64,000 nt of DNA, taken from contig NZ_JACCCO010000003.1 in assembly GCF_013409935.1 (NCBI RefSeq), positions 124,001 through 188,000 on the forward strand. The letters run 5' to 3'. Below, piece by piece: positions 18,789 through 26,382 of the stretch. Position 1 is the stretch's first letter. The number at the start of each line of letters is the position of its first letter. Source of the DNA: Streptosporangium sandarakinum. GTDB taxonomy: Bacteria > Actinomycetota > Actinomycetes > Streptosporangiales > Streptosporangiaceae. The notes below the pieces were generated by a model, which did no database searches, was not told the DNA's origin, and was given only the letters and a program-made list of their open reading frames with translations. A program made the translations under genes and the position numbers.

Positions 18789-18984
18789 CTTCTTTTCGGG
18801 ACGGTCGCCCACACCGGTGAGGGCCCCGAGGCTCACTCACCTCCGTGCGCGTCCCGAACGGGCGTCCACCCGCATCCGTCGCGGTCCGTTCCGGGACGTT
18901 CACCCGCATCCGGGACGTAACAGGTCATCGGCCATGCGCTAGGGTCGGCCTCGGCCTCGCCCCTTCGACCCGGTGGATGCGTGC

Positions 18985-20001
18985 ATGAGCTCGTTCGTTG
19001 TGGCCCTTGACGTCGGCGGTACCTCGATGAAGGGCGGGCTCGTCACGAGCGCCGGTGAGGTCCTCCTCACCGACCGCCGGGCCACCCCGCGCGAGCAGGG
19101 CCCCGAGGCCGTCGTCGAGACCATCAGGTCCTTCATCGGCGACCTCGCCGCCCGGGGCGACGGCGTCCCCGCCGGGGTCGGCCTCGCCGTACCCGGCCTG
19201 GTCACCGCCGACACCGCGCTGTACTCGGCCAACATCGGCTGGCGCGACGTCCCCGCCGCCGCCTTCGTCCCGCTGGACGTCCCGGTCATGCTCGGCCACG
19301 ACGTGCGCACCGGCGGGCTCGCCGAGAGCGTGCTCGGCGCCGGCCGTACGGTCTCCGACTTCCTCTTCCTGCCCATCGGCACCGGCATCGCGGGCGCGAT
19401 GATCGTGAACGGCGAGCCGTACGGCGGAGCCTCCGGATGGGGCGGCGAGATCGGCCACATCCCCGTCTTCCCCGACGGTGAGACGTGCGCCTGCGGGCAG
19501 GTCGGCTGCCTGGAGACCTACGCCTCCGCCTCGGCCGTCGCCCGCCGCTACGCGGCCCGCGTCGCCTCCCTCGCCGCGCCCGCCCCCTCCGGCCTGCCCC
19601 TCCCGGCCGCTCCGGCGGCCGTCGACGGAGCCGGCACGCCGGTCACGGCCGAGCAGGTCGCGGCGCTGACCGCCGCGGGCGACCCGGTGGCCACGCAGAT
19701 CTGGGGCGAGGCCGTCGAGGCGCTCGCCCTCTCCCTGGCCACCTACACCCTCCTCCTCGACCCCTCGGTGATCGTCCTGGGCGGCGGCCTGGCCGAGTCG
19801 GGCCCCCTGCTGTCGGACCCGCTGTCCGGCCGCCTGCGCGAACTCCTGACCTTCCGCGAGGCTCCGCCGATCCGCCCGGCCGCCCTCGGCGTCAGCGCCG
19901 GCATGCTGGGCGCCGCCCTCCTGGGCTGGCGGGCGGCCGGAGACCCCGGCGCGGGCGCCACCTGGCGGCTTGATGTGCCCAAATCCCCCGGCGTGGCGTA
20001 A
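18985..20001 (+). CDS. ROK-family sugar kinase
   Basis: A 338-residue ROK protein without a DNA-binding domain, so a kinase rather than a repressor. The N-terminal phosphate loop is ALDVGGTSMKGG, the catalytic region includes GHDVRTGG and GTGIAGAMI, and the zinc-site signature GEIGHIPVF..CACGQVGCLE is intact. The substrate (glucose, N-acetylglucosamine or another hexose) cannot be read from the sequence. The ATG at 18985 gives the conserved N-terminus. It ends 33 bp before tRNA-Val. Confidence 0.9.
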   Translation: MSSFVVALDVGGTSMKGGLVTSAGEVLLTDRRATPREQGPEAVVETIRSFIGDLAARGDGVPAGVGLAVPGLVTADTALYSANIGWRDVPAAAFVPLDVPVMLGHDVRTGGLAESVLGAGRTVSDFLFLPIGTGIAGAMIVNGEPYGGASGWGGEIGHIPVFPDGETCACGQVGCLETYASASAVARRYAARVASLAAPAPSGLPLPAAPAAVDGAGTPVTAEQVAALTAAGDPVATQIWGEAVEALALSLATYTLLLDPSVIVLGGGLAESGPLLSDPLSGRLRELLTFREAPPIRPAALGVSAGMLGAALLGWRAAGDPGAGATWRLDVPKSPGVA

Positions 20002-20034
20002 GGTGTTATCCCGTCCCACGGACGGGACGACCCG

Positions 20035-20106
20035 GGGCGCTTAGCTCAGCGGTAGAGCGCTCGCCTTACAAGCGAGATGTCACTGGTTCGAACCCAGTAG
20101 TGCCCA
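20035..20106 (+). tRNA. tRNA-Val (anticodon TAC)
   Basis: A full cloverleaf of 72 nt. The acceptor GGGCGCT pairs with AGTGCCC (one G-T), the D arm is GCTC/GAGC, and the anticodon stem CTCGC/GCGAG holds the loop CTTACAA. A T arm ACTGG/CCAGT with TTCGAAC completes it. CCA is not encoded. It reads GUA codons. Confidence 0.97.
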
Positions 20107-20111
20107 CGGAC

Positions 20112-20145
20112 AAGGCTCTGACCTGGCATGACAGGTCAGAGCCTT
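20112..20145 (+). terminator. Terminator after tRNA-Val
   Basis: A perfect 14-bp stem AAGGCTCTGACCTG/CAGGTCAGAGCCTT with a 6-nt loop begins 6 bp after the tRNA. A short T-rich tail follows. Confidence 0.8.
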
Positions 20146-20230
20146 CTGCGTTCTCGAACGGGACGCCGGGCCTCGTCGCCCGGTGGGTGCCCGCCCTGCC
20201 GGCGGATCACTCCGGAGGGGCGGCCGTATT

Positions 20231-20386
20231 ATGATCATGCCTCATCGTGCGCCCAGACCGTTTGGCGGCGAGCAAGGTGCGTTCCCTGACCTCGCGCGCA
20301 GCGGCCCCGGCCGCTATCGCCTGCGCCTGTACAAGCGTCCGGGCGTGGATCTCGTTCTCGTCTGTCCGGTGAGGAGGGCGGCGTAG
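20231..20386 (+). CDS. Possible small basic protein or gene remnant
   Basis: A 51-residue reading frame starting MIMPHRAPRP and ending with GRYRLRLYKRPGVDLVLVCP. GGAGGGG lies about 11 bp before the ATG. The C-terminal half reads like the last strands of a beta domain (GRYRxRxY patterns occur in several actinobacterial hypothetical proteins), so it may be the end of a lost gene. Weak call. Confidence 0.3.
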   Translation: MIMPHRAPRPFGGEQGAFPDLARSGPGRYRLRLYKRPGVDLVLVCPVRRAA

Positions 20387-20468
20387 TGACGGGCCGGCCG
20401 GTTGCGCCGGTCGCCGCCCCATGAACGCGGGAGCCTGTTACGGACGGTCTCCCGCGTGGACTCGCCGA

Positions 20469-21080
20469 TCAGTCCTCAAGGGGTTCCGCGCCGAGGAACC
20501 GCAGTTCCAGCATCTCCGGGGAGAAGGGAAGACCGGTGATCCTTCCCGCCAGGGCGAACGAACGCCCGGTCGGGAAGTCGATGCGGGGGTCGTCGTCGAT
20601 GTCGTGTTCGGGGTCCAGCCCGACGTCGCGCATCTCCTTGACGAAACGGTCCGGATCGTTGCCTGACCGCGCGTCCGGAAGCATCGGGTCGAACCAGACG
20701 ACCGGCTCGCCGTCGACGATGTAGGCGAAGCTGTCGGAGGCGTAATCATGGCGGCAGACCGACACGACCTCGGTTCCCCGGGAGACCGGGCCGTATACGT
20801 CGGGGTCAACGGCGAGCTTCCATCCTCCCGGTTCGATGACCAGGGTCCAGTCACCGATCTTCGCGGCGCCGATGTAACCGGCCGCGTCGTCCCTCATACT
20901 CTCCACCGAGCGCTCGTCCAGCTCCTCGGACGTCACTCCTTCCTCCATGGTGCTCTCGTCCACGCCGAACCGGCGGAGGACCTCGTCGGGGGAGAGCCCC
21001 CGGACGAAGGACACGCAGTAGATCTCGCCCAGGTCCTCGCGGCCGGAGAGCCACCGGAACTCCTCGGGGCACTCTGTCAT
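20469..21080 (-). CDS. DUF6461-type hypothetical protein
   Basis: A 203-residue acidic cytoplasmic protein. It has the pattern common to this actinobacterial family: an early FVRGLSPDEVLRRFG, a central IGAAKIGDWTLVIEPGGW, and SDSFAYIVDGEPVVWFDP before a helical end. Function unknown; paralogues are often numerous in one genome and look like immunity or sensing proteins. The ATG at 21080 has a strong AAGGAGGG site. It stands alone. Confidence 0.7.
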   Translation of the reverse strand: MTECPEEFRWLSGREDLGEIYCVSFVRGLSPDEVLRRFGVDESTMEEGVTSEELDERSVESMRDDAAGYIGAAKIGDWTLVIEPGGWKLAVDPDVYGPVSRGTEVVSVCRHDYASDSFAYIVDGEPVVWFDPMLPDARSGNDPDRFVKEMRDVGLDPEHDIDDDPRIDFPTGRSFALAGRITGLPFSPEMLELRFLGAEPLED

Positions 21081-21492
21081 CGTCCCTCCTTGATCGCGTG
21101 GACGGCATGATCGCAGCTGTCGCCGACAGAAAGGGGTTCGAAGGCGCGAGCCCCGCGGGGCCGCCACCGCATCGCCTCGCCGTACGGGTGAGCGCCGCCC
21201 AGGGGTCCGGACACACCGGCCGGACGGGTCCCCGGGGAGGAGCCGGATGGGCCTCCGGAAGAAAACCGGTCTTCCTCACCTCTGGCGCCGGCCGCTGTGT
21301 CCCGTGCGGTTCGTCAGGCGTGTCTGAACGGGGGAAGTACAGGGCCGCCGCCCCGTTTCCGCTCCTCGACATGATCCCGGTTCCCCGCCGGACAGGAATT
21401 GATGATTTCGATGAAAACGTGAGGGATCTACATATTTTCGGTGGGCCGGATTACACTCGGGGCGTCCTGAAGTGGATCACACGGAGGTGTCC
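21081..21492. other. 412-bp intergenic region before the Trp-ended peptide ORF
   Basis: No credible gene. The right part (21385-21480) is much AT-richer than the surroundings and probably holds the promoter for the short peptide ORF and TPR gene. I could not fix a convincing -35/-10 pair. Confidence 0.5.
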
Positions 21493-21576
21493 ATGAGGAA
21501 GATGACCGTCCGTCGGAAGAGCGCGGTGCGCCTGCTGTCCGGGGCCCGTCGGCTCTGGATCGAGTGGTGCTGGTAA
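21493..21576 (+). CDS. 27-residue basic peptide ending in Trp-rich WIEWCW
   Basis: The peptide has a basic N-terminal two-thirds (MRKMTVRRKSAVRLL) and an aromatic tail with three Trp and one Cys in the last six residues. A strong GGAGGT site sits 4 bp before the ATG, so translation is likely. A 9-bp GC hairpin (21587-21610) lies 10 bp beyond the stop and the TPR gene begins at 21632. Two readings are open: a ribosomally made peptide precursor with a C-terminal aromatic core, or a leader peptide whose Trp/Cys codons control the hairpin. No known family is recognised and there is no signal peptide. Confidence 0.5.
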   Translation: MRKMTVRRKSAVRLLSGARRLWIEWCW

Positions 21577-21586
21577 CTGCCGAGAC

Positions 21587-21610
21587 GGCGGGCGCTCCCG
21601 GGCGCCCGCC
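21587..21610 (+). promoter_or_regulatory. GC hairpin between the Trp-rich peptide ORF and the TPR gene
   Basis: Arms GGCGGGCGC (21587-21595) and GCGCCCGCC (21602-21610) pair perfectly around a 6-nt loop. It sits 10 nt after the peptide stop and 21 nt before the TPR start, where an attenuator or a translation block would be. No T-run follows. Confidence 0.45.
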
Positions 21611-21631
21611 CCTGCGGCGATCGGCCCTGTC

Positions 21632-23353
21632 GTGACCGGCGAACCGGGCGGCTACGACTGCCATCGCGACCACGGACCGTACGCGGGCGTCGCGGCCTTT
21701 CTCGGCCGGATCGCCGCCGACCGTCCCCGCCTGGCGTCCCGCCACCAGGTCGAGCTGCACGCCATCGCACCCTGGCTCGACCGCGCGGCACGACCGGCCG
21801 CCGAGGAGGAGCCGATCCGGTTCCACCCCGCCCGGCGCACCGCCTTCCTGGCCTACGGCGCGGCGGAGTTCGTGGCGGCCTGGGCGGGTACGCTTCGGCA
21901 CCCGGTCACGGTGCGGTTCGACCACGTCGGCGATGCCGACGAGACCACCCGCGAGCTGCTGGACGCGCTGACCCGGCGGCTCGGGTCGTCCCCGGTGCGC
22001 CTGGACCTGCGTGACGGCGGCGCCCGCGAGCCGGTGGCGGCCGACCCGGCGCCGGAGGCGACACGCGCGGTCCTGGGCGACAGCCTGGCCCGCGGCTTCT
22101 ACCACCACGCGGCCCGAACCGCCCGGCGTGGGCGCGCCACGGTGACCCCGGACGGCGATCTGCGGCACTGGTGGGCGTTCACCACCGGACTGGCCACCGC
22201 CCTGGCGGCGCTGGATCGCGCCGCCGAAGCGCTCGACCTCTACCACGAGGCGCGCGCCGCCACCGACGACCCGAAGATCACCATGTCGGCCGCGTACGCC
22301 ACCGCCATGCTGTACGCCAGGCACCTGCCGGCGGCGGACCAGGATCCGGCGCGGGCGCGGCACTGGCTGGAACGGGCTCTCCACCTCGCCGCCGGACTGA
22401 ACGACCCGCGGCAGCGGACGTTGTCCACCGTCTTCTACGAGCAGGGCCTGGCGCTGCTGGACGCCAAGGCCGGTGAGCCCGCCCGCGCGCTGCGGCTGAT
22501 CGACGACGGGCTGGCCCGGCTGACGGCGGTGCTCGCCCCCGGCGAGCGCCCGCAGGACCTGGCCCGGTTACGCCACAACCGGGCGCAGGTGCACCTGGCC
22601 CTGGGCGATCCGGCGCGGGCCCTGGCCGACCTCGACACCGTGATCGCGCACGATCCCGGCAACTGCGAGTACTACGTCGACCGGGCGACCCTGCATCGTG
22701 CGGCGGGCCGGTCCCAGGCCGCGATCAGGGACTACGGCACCGCGATCCGCCTGGGACCGCACCTGCCCGAGGCGTACTACAACCGGGCCGTGCTCCAGCA
22801 GGAGCGGGGCCGCTCCGAACGGGCGCGCGGCGACCTGGAGTGCGCGCTCGCCATCGATCCCGGGCACCTCGACGCCCGGATCACCCTGGTCAACCTGCAG
22901 GTGGAGCACGGCGCGCTCGACGAGGCCGAGGCGGGCGCGCGGGCCGGGCTGGCGCTGGCCCCGCAGGAGCCCGCGCTGCTGTGCACCCTCGGGCTGATCC
23001 GCTCGGAGCGCGGCGGCCTCGCCGAAGCCGACGAGTTGCTCACCCGCGCCCTGGCCGGGGATCCGGAGCTGGTCGAGGCATGGACGAACCGGGCCGCCGT
23101 CCGGTTCGAACGCGGCGACGCGGCAGCCGCCGTGGCCGACCTGGACCGGGCGGTGGCGCTGTCGGCGGCGCCGGTGCCCCACTACAACCGGGGTACGGCG
23201 CTGATGCGGCTGGGACGGTGGGACGAGGCCGCCCGCGACTTCGCCCACGCGCTCGCCCAGCCGGGCCTGGACCGGGGGCTGCGACGCGATCTGCGCGCGG
23301 AACTGGCCCGCTGCCGTCGCGCCATGGCGGGACGACGGCCGGACGGTGGCTGA
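21632..23353 (+). CDS. Tetratricopeptide-repeat protein with a divergent N-terminal domain
   Basis: A 573-residue protein. The N-terminal region (about residues 10-150; PYAGVAAFLGRI, HAIAPWLDR, FLAYGAAEFVAAW) resembles the start of a degenerate STAND/NTPase-like module, but no Walker A is visible. From about residue 175 to the end come at least eight TPR-like helical pairs (for example HNRAQVHLALGDPARALADL and YYNRAVLQQERGRSERARGDL). TPR arrays bind peptides or proteins. The start is GTG at 21632 with a weak ribosome site, so coupling to the short peptide ORF 55 bp upstream is possible. Role unknown. Confidence 0.75.
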   Translation: MTGEPGGYDCHRDHGPYAGVAAFLGRIAADRPRLASRHQVELHAIAPWLDRAARPAAEEEPIRFHPARRTAFLAYGAAEFVAAWAGTLRHPVTVRFDHVGDADETTRELLDALTRRLGSSPVRLDLRDGGAREPVAADPAPEATRAVLGDSLARGFYHHAARTARRGRATVTPDGDLRHWWAFTTGLATALAALDRAAEALDLYHEARAATDDPKITMSAAYATAMLYARHLPAADQDPARARHWLERALHLAAGLNDPRQRTLSTVFYEQGLALLDAKAGEPARALRLIDDGLARLTAVLAPGERPQDLARLRHNRAQVHLALGDPARALADLDTVIAHDPGNCEYYVDRATLHRAAGRSQAAIRDYGTAIRLGPHLPEAYYNRAVLQQERGRSERARGDLECALAIDPGHLDARITLVNLQVEHGALDEAEAGARAGLALAPQEPALLCTLGLIRSERGGLAEADELLTRALAGDPELVEAWTNRAAVRFERGDAAAAVADLDRAVALSAAPVPHYNRGTALMRLGRWDEAARDFAHALAQPGLDRGLRRDLRAELARCRRAMAGRRPDGG

Positions 23354-23447
23354 GAGTGACTCCGCGCCGGGGTCTTCACCCCCCTGTGACATCAACGTGC
23401 CGAGCAGACGTCCATGCCGATCGTCACGAGATGGATACACTGAGTGA

Positions 23448-23475
23448 TTGAATCTCTCACTTGGATCAATATAAG
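23448..23475 (+). promoter_or_regulatory. Promoter-like boxes before the toxin-antitoxin pair
   Basis: TTGAAT (23448-23453) and TATAAG (23470-23475) are spaced by 16 bp in an unusually AT-rich stretch. The toxin GTG follows 17 bp later with almost no ribosome site, suggesting a very short leader. Confidence 0.45.
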
Positions 23476-23492
23476 AAATTTATTATCCTGGG

Positions 23493-23789
23493 GTGAACTG
23501 GCAGATAGTGATCGTCCCAGAGGTTCGTGACTGGCTTCATGAGCTGAGGAAGGTGGATCGGCGGACGCTCTTACTGATCGCTGCCGCCTTGGATCGGGTC
23601 ACTGAAGAAGGGCCCGGCCTGGGGCGGCCTTTGGTGGACACACTCCAAGGGCCGATCATCCGTAACCTCAAGGAACTGAGACCTGGATCCAGCGGGCGGA
23701 GCGAAGTGCGACTGCTCTTCGTCTTCGATCCATGGCGGCAAGCCGTCTTCCTGGTCGCCGGGGACAGGTCCGATGATTGGAACGGCTGA
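23493..23789 (+). CDS. HigB/RelE-type toxin with a premature TGA
   Basis: A 98-residue protein of the phage-derived Gp49-like HigB family: VPEVRDWLHEL, IRNLKELRPGSSGRSEVRLLF and FDPWRQAVFLVAGD. Such toxins cleave mRNA at ribosomes. Right after DDWNG an in-frame TGA (23787-23789) stops translation, yet the same frame continues as YDVAIKTAEARFARYLEEGK and ends at a second TGA (23853-23855) that overlaps the antitoxin ATG. Family members normally have Trp plus this C-terminal helix here, so TGG to TGA is the likely change. Activity may be lost or altered. Confidence 0.8.
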   Translation: MNWQIVIVPEVRDWLHELRKVDRRTLLLIAAALDRVTEEGPGLGRPLVDTLQGPIIRNLKELRPGSSGRSEVRLLFVFDPWRQAVFLVAGDRSDDWNG

Positions 23790-23851
23790 TACGACGTAGC
23801 GATCAAGACGGCGGAGGCGCGTTTCGCCCGGTATCTCGAAGAGGGGAAGCA

Positions 23852-24190
23852 ATGAGCGATCGTGCGGTGACGTGGGAGGAACTGCGAGCCGAGCTCATCC
23901 GCCCCGAAGACGAGCGGGAGGTCGCTCAGTTCGGTGAGGAACTCATGGCTCGCCGGCGAGCCTATCGTCTCGCCGAAGCTCGGCGTGAGCTCGGCCTGCG
24001 GCAGGAGGACGTCGCCCAGGCGATGGGTGTGTCCCAGGCTCGCGTCTCACAGATCGAGAGCGGAGCGATCAGTGAAGTCGCCACCTTGGCCGCCTACGTG
24101 ACGGCGCTGGGAGGCCAGCTCAAGATCGTGGCTGACTTCGGGGATTCGGTCATGGTGCTCGACACGCCTCGCGGGCGCCGTACGGGATGA
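23852..24190 (+). CDS. XRE-family antitoxin (HigA-type)
   Basis: A 112-residue protein with a helix-turn-helix of the Cro/CI type (AEARRELGLRQEDVAQAMGVSQARVSQIESG, about residues 42-72), preceded by an acidic toxin-binding segment (WEELRAELIRPEDEREVAQF). The ATG at 23852 has GAGGGGAAG upstream and overlaps the ancestral toxin stop as ATGA. It probably represses its own promoter with the toxin. Confidence 0.85.
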   Translation: MSDRAVTWEELRAELIRPEDEREVAQFGEELMARRRAYRLAEARRELGLRQEDVAQAMGVSQARVSQIESGAISEVATLAAYVTALGGQLKIVADFGDSVMVLDTPRGRRTG

Positions 24191-24291
24191 TCCGAATCCA
24201 CAGGTGACCGGCCGGGCGGTGGTCACGCTTCCGGAGGCCGGGAGTGGACAGTCGCGGGCCGGGGCGGACTCCCGGGATTATCGTGCGGGGC

Positions 24292-25950
24292 ATGAACCCC
24301 TTGACTGTGCACGACATCTGCGACACCTACGTCGACGACTACGCACGGTTGAACCCCGTCGCCGCCACCGAGGCCGGCATCGGCGGTCACGACGACCGGC
24401 TTCCCGACCTCTCGCCGGACGGGCACGACGCCCGGGCGGAACTCGCCCGGAGCGCGTCGGCCCGCGTCTCGGCCGCGCGTCCGGCCGACGAGAGCGAACG
24501 CGTCGCGCGGGCGGTGTTCGCCGAACGGATCGGCCTGGAGGTGGAGACGCACGAGGCGTGGTTGCCGCAGGCGGCGCTCAACGTGGTCGCCAGCCCCGTC
24601 CAGAGCATCCGGTGGGTGTTCGACCTGATGCCCACGGCGACCGCGGAGGACTGGGCGGTCATCGCCGGGCGGCTGGCCGCGGTGCCGCACGCGCTCGCCG
24701 GCTACCGGGCTTCGCTGTCGGCCGCGGCCGGCAGGGGCCGGGTGGCGGCGGCGCGGCAGGTGCGGCGGGTCATCGCGCAGTGCGAGACCTGGTCGGCCCC
24801 CGACGGCTTCTTCACCGGTCTCATCGGGCCGGCCGACGTGGGGGACGCGTTGCGCGCCGATCTGCGGGCGGGGGCGCACGCGGCGGCCGGCGCCTACGCC
24901 GAACTGGCCGCCTTCCTGCGGGACGAGCTCGGGCCGAGGTCCGCGGCCGAGGACGCGGTCGGTGAGGAGACGTACGAGCTGTGGTCGCGGACGTTCCTCG
25001 GCGCGAGGCTGGACCCCCGTGAGGCGTACGCCTGGGGCTGGGAGGAGTTCCGCCGCGTCGAGGCGGAGATGGCCCGGATCGCCGGGCGGATCCGGCCCGG
25101 GGCCGGTCCCGCCGAGGCCGCGGCGGTGCTGGACGCCGATCCCCGCCACCGCGTGCGCGGGGAGGACGGGTTCCGGGCGTGGATGCGGGAGCTGTCCGAC
25201 CGGGCGCTGGCCGACCTGCGCGGCAGGCACTTCGACATCCCGGACGAGCTGATGCGGCTGGACTGCCGGATCGCGCCGCCGGGCGGCGGGGCGGGCGCCT
25301 ACTACACCAACCCGGCCGAGGACTTCAGCCGGCCGGGCACGATCTGGTGGTCGCTGCCGCCGGACAGGGAGGAGTTCCATACCTGGCGTGAGGCCAGCAC
25401 CCTCTACCACGAGGGCGTGCCCGGGCACCACCTGCAGATCGGTACGGCGGTGGCGACGCCCGGCCTCAACCGGTTCCAGCGGCTGCTGTGCTTCATCGAC
25501 GGCCACGGCGAGGGCTGGGCGCTCTACGCCGAGCGGCTGATGCGCGAGTTCGGCCACCTCGACGACGGCGCCCTGCTCGGCATGCTGAACAAGAGCCTGT
25601 TCCGGGCCGCCCGCGTGGTGCTCGACGCCGGCATGCACCTGAGGCTGGAGATCCCGGCGGGCACCGGCTTCCACGAGGGGGAGCGGTGGACACCCGAACT
25701 GGGGGCCGAGTTCCTGCGCACCAGGACGCTGACGGACCCGGCTCGCGCGGCCGACGAGATCGACCGCTATCTCGGCTGGCCGGGGCAGGCGTCCGCGTAC
25801 AAGCTCGGGGAGCGGCTCTGGCTCGATCTGCGTGAGGAGGCCAGGGCCGGGCGCGGCGCGGAGTTCGACCTGAAGGACTTCCACACCCGCGCCCTGCGCA
25901 GCGGCCCGGCCGGGCTGGACATCATGCGGGAGCTCCTGACTAACCCCTGA
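24292..25950 (+). CDS. DUF885 metallopeptidase-like protein
   Basis: A 552-residue DUF885 protein, a family placed near M32/M3-type metallopeptidases. The zinc motif is YHEGVPGHHLQ (HExxxGH form), with GEGWALYAERL downstream as the likely third ligand region. No signal peptide is present, so it acts in the cytoplasm. The ATG at 24292 is chosen over a GTG 48 bp earlier because it starts the conserved TVHDICDTYVDDYARLNP segment. It precedes the NRPS cluster on the same strand but a promoter separates them. Confidence 0.85.
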   Translation: MNPLTVHDICDTYVDDYARLNPVAATEAGIGGHDDRLPDLSPDGHDARAELARSASARVSAARPADESERVARAVFAERIGLEVETHEAWLPQAALNVVASPVQSIRWVFDLMPTATAEDWAVIAGRLAAVPHALAGYRASLSAAAGRGRVAAARQVRRVIAQCETWSAPDGFFTGLIGPADVGDALRADLRAGAHAAAGAYAELAAFLRDELGPRSAAEDAVGEETYELWSRTFLGARLDPREAYAWGWEEFRRVEAEMARIAGRIRPGAGPAEAAAVLDADPRHRVRGEDGFRAWMRELSDRALADLRGRHFDIPDELMRLDCRIAPPGGGAGAYYTNPAEDFSRPGTIWWSLPPDREEFHTWREASTLYHEGVPGHHLQIGTAVATPGLNRFQRLLCFIDGHGEGWALYAERLMREFGHLDDGALLGMLNKSLFRAARVVLDAGMHLRLEIPAGTGFHEGERWTPELGAEFLRTRTLTDPARAADEIDRYLGWPGQASAYKLGERLWLDLREEARAGRGAEFDLKDFHTRALRSGPAGLDIMRELLTNP

Positions 25951-26038
25951 CCGGCTGGTTTCTTTTCGGTCATGAATATTTGTAAATACCATCTCTCGCA
26001 ATGAATGATGTCACTGTGTGAATAATTACGGGAATCTC

Positions 26039-26067
26039 TTGCGGGATCTCCGGGGCGTGTTTATGGT
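26039..26067 (+). promoter_or_regulatory. Housekeeping-type promoter of the NRPS-type operon
   Basis: TTGCGG (26039-26044) and TATGGT (26062-26067) are separated by 17 bp, close to the HrdB consensus, downstream of an AT-rich stretch. It faces the FAD oxidoreductase gene. Confidence 0.6.
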
Positions 26068-26259
26068 GGGCAACTGTTGCAGGGTGGCCGACGTCGTCAG
26101 GCCGGGCCGCCTGAGCGGGAACAGTGGCCACCCATCTGGTCGGGAGAGTGAAGACTGAGTCCTAGCTAGCACCAGCCTGCTCGTGGCGAGCCCTCCCGTC
26201 GCCGTTCTTCAGGGGTTCACCGGCCCTTCCGTCGTGCCGGTGGACGTGCGGAGGGTGTC

Positions 26260-26295
26260 ATGCGCCCGCGCGTTCCGCGCCGTTTCGCCGGGTGA
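26260..26295 (+). CDS. 11-residue Arg-rich leader ORF
   Basis: The frame encodes MRPRVPRRFAG, with four Arg in eleven residues, behind a GGAGGG site 4 bp upstream. Its stop is followed 11 nt later by the hairpin GGCGGC-ATTTT-GCCGCC (26307-26323). The layout is that of a ribosome-controlled leader; Arg dependence is speculation. Confidence 0.4.
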   Translation: MRPRVPRRFAG

Positions 26296-26306
26296 TCCGT
26301 TTCAAA

Positions 26307-26323
26307 GGCGGCATTTTGCCGCC
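26307..26323 (+). promoter_or_regulatory. Hairpin after the Arg-rich leader ORF
   Basis: A perfect 6-bp GC stem with loop ATTTT lies between the leader ORF stop and the oxidoreductase GTG, 60 bp upstream of the latter. It could respond to ribosome position on the leader ORF. Confidence 0.4.
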
Positions 26324-26382
26324 CGTGATTCGCCCGGTGTTCGCATCGCCGTCATTCCCATTTCCCTTTCAAGGGGGTTGCT

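Larger units (their letters stand above)
25951..26382. other. 432-bp leader and promoter region of the NRPS-type operon
   Basis: The left end (25960-26035) is strikingly AT-rich for this genome. A promoter at 26039-26067 is followed by a roughly 310-nt untranslated leader holding a long inverted repeat (GGGTGGCC at 26082-26089 with GGCCACCC at 26126-26133, enclosing a CAGGC/GCCTG stem), an 11-codon ORF and a second hairpin. These parts are listed separately. Confidence 0.65.

Noticed and set aside
23787..23855. TGA in the toxin gene read as selenocysteine or programmed readthrough
   Set aside because: No SECIS-like stem is apparent after the codon and toxin relatives have Trp here; a point mutation is simpler.
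26068..26382. T-box or known riboswitch in the NRPS-type leader
   Set aside because: I could not find the T-box core or any aptamer consensus; the inverted repeats and leader ORF do not fit a named class.
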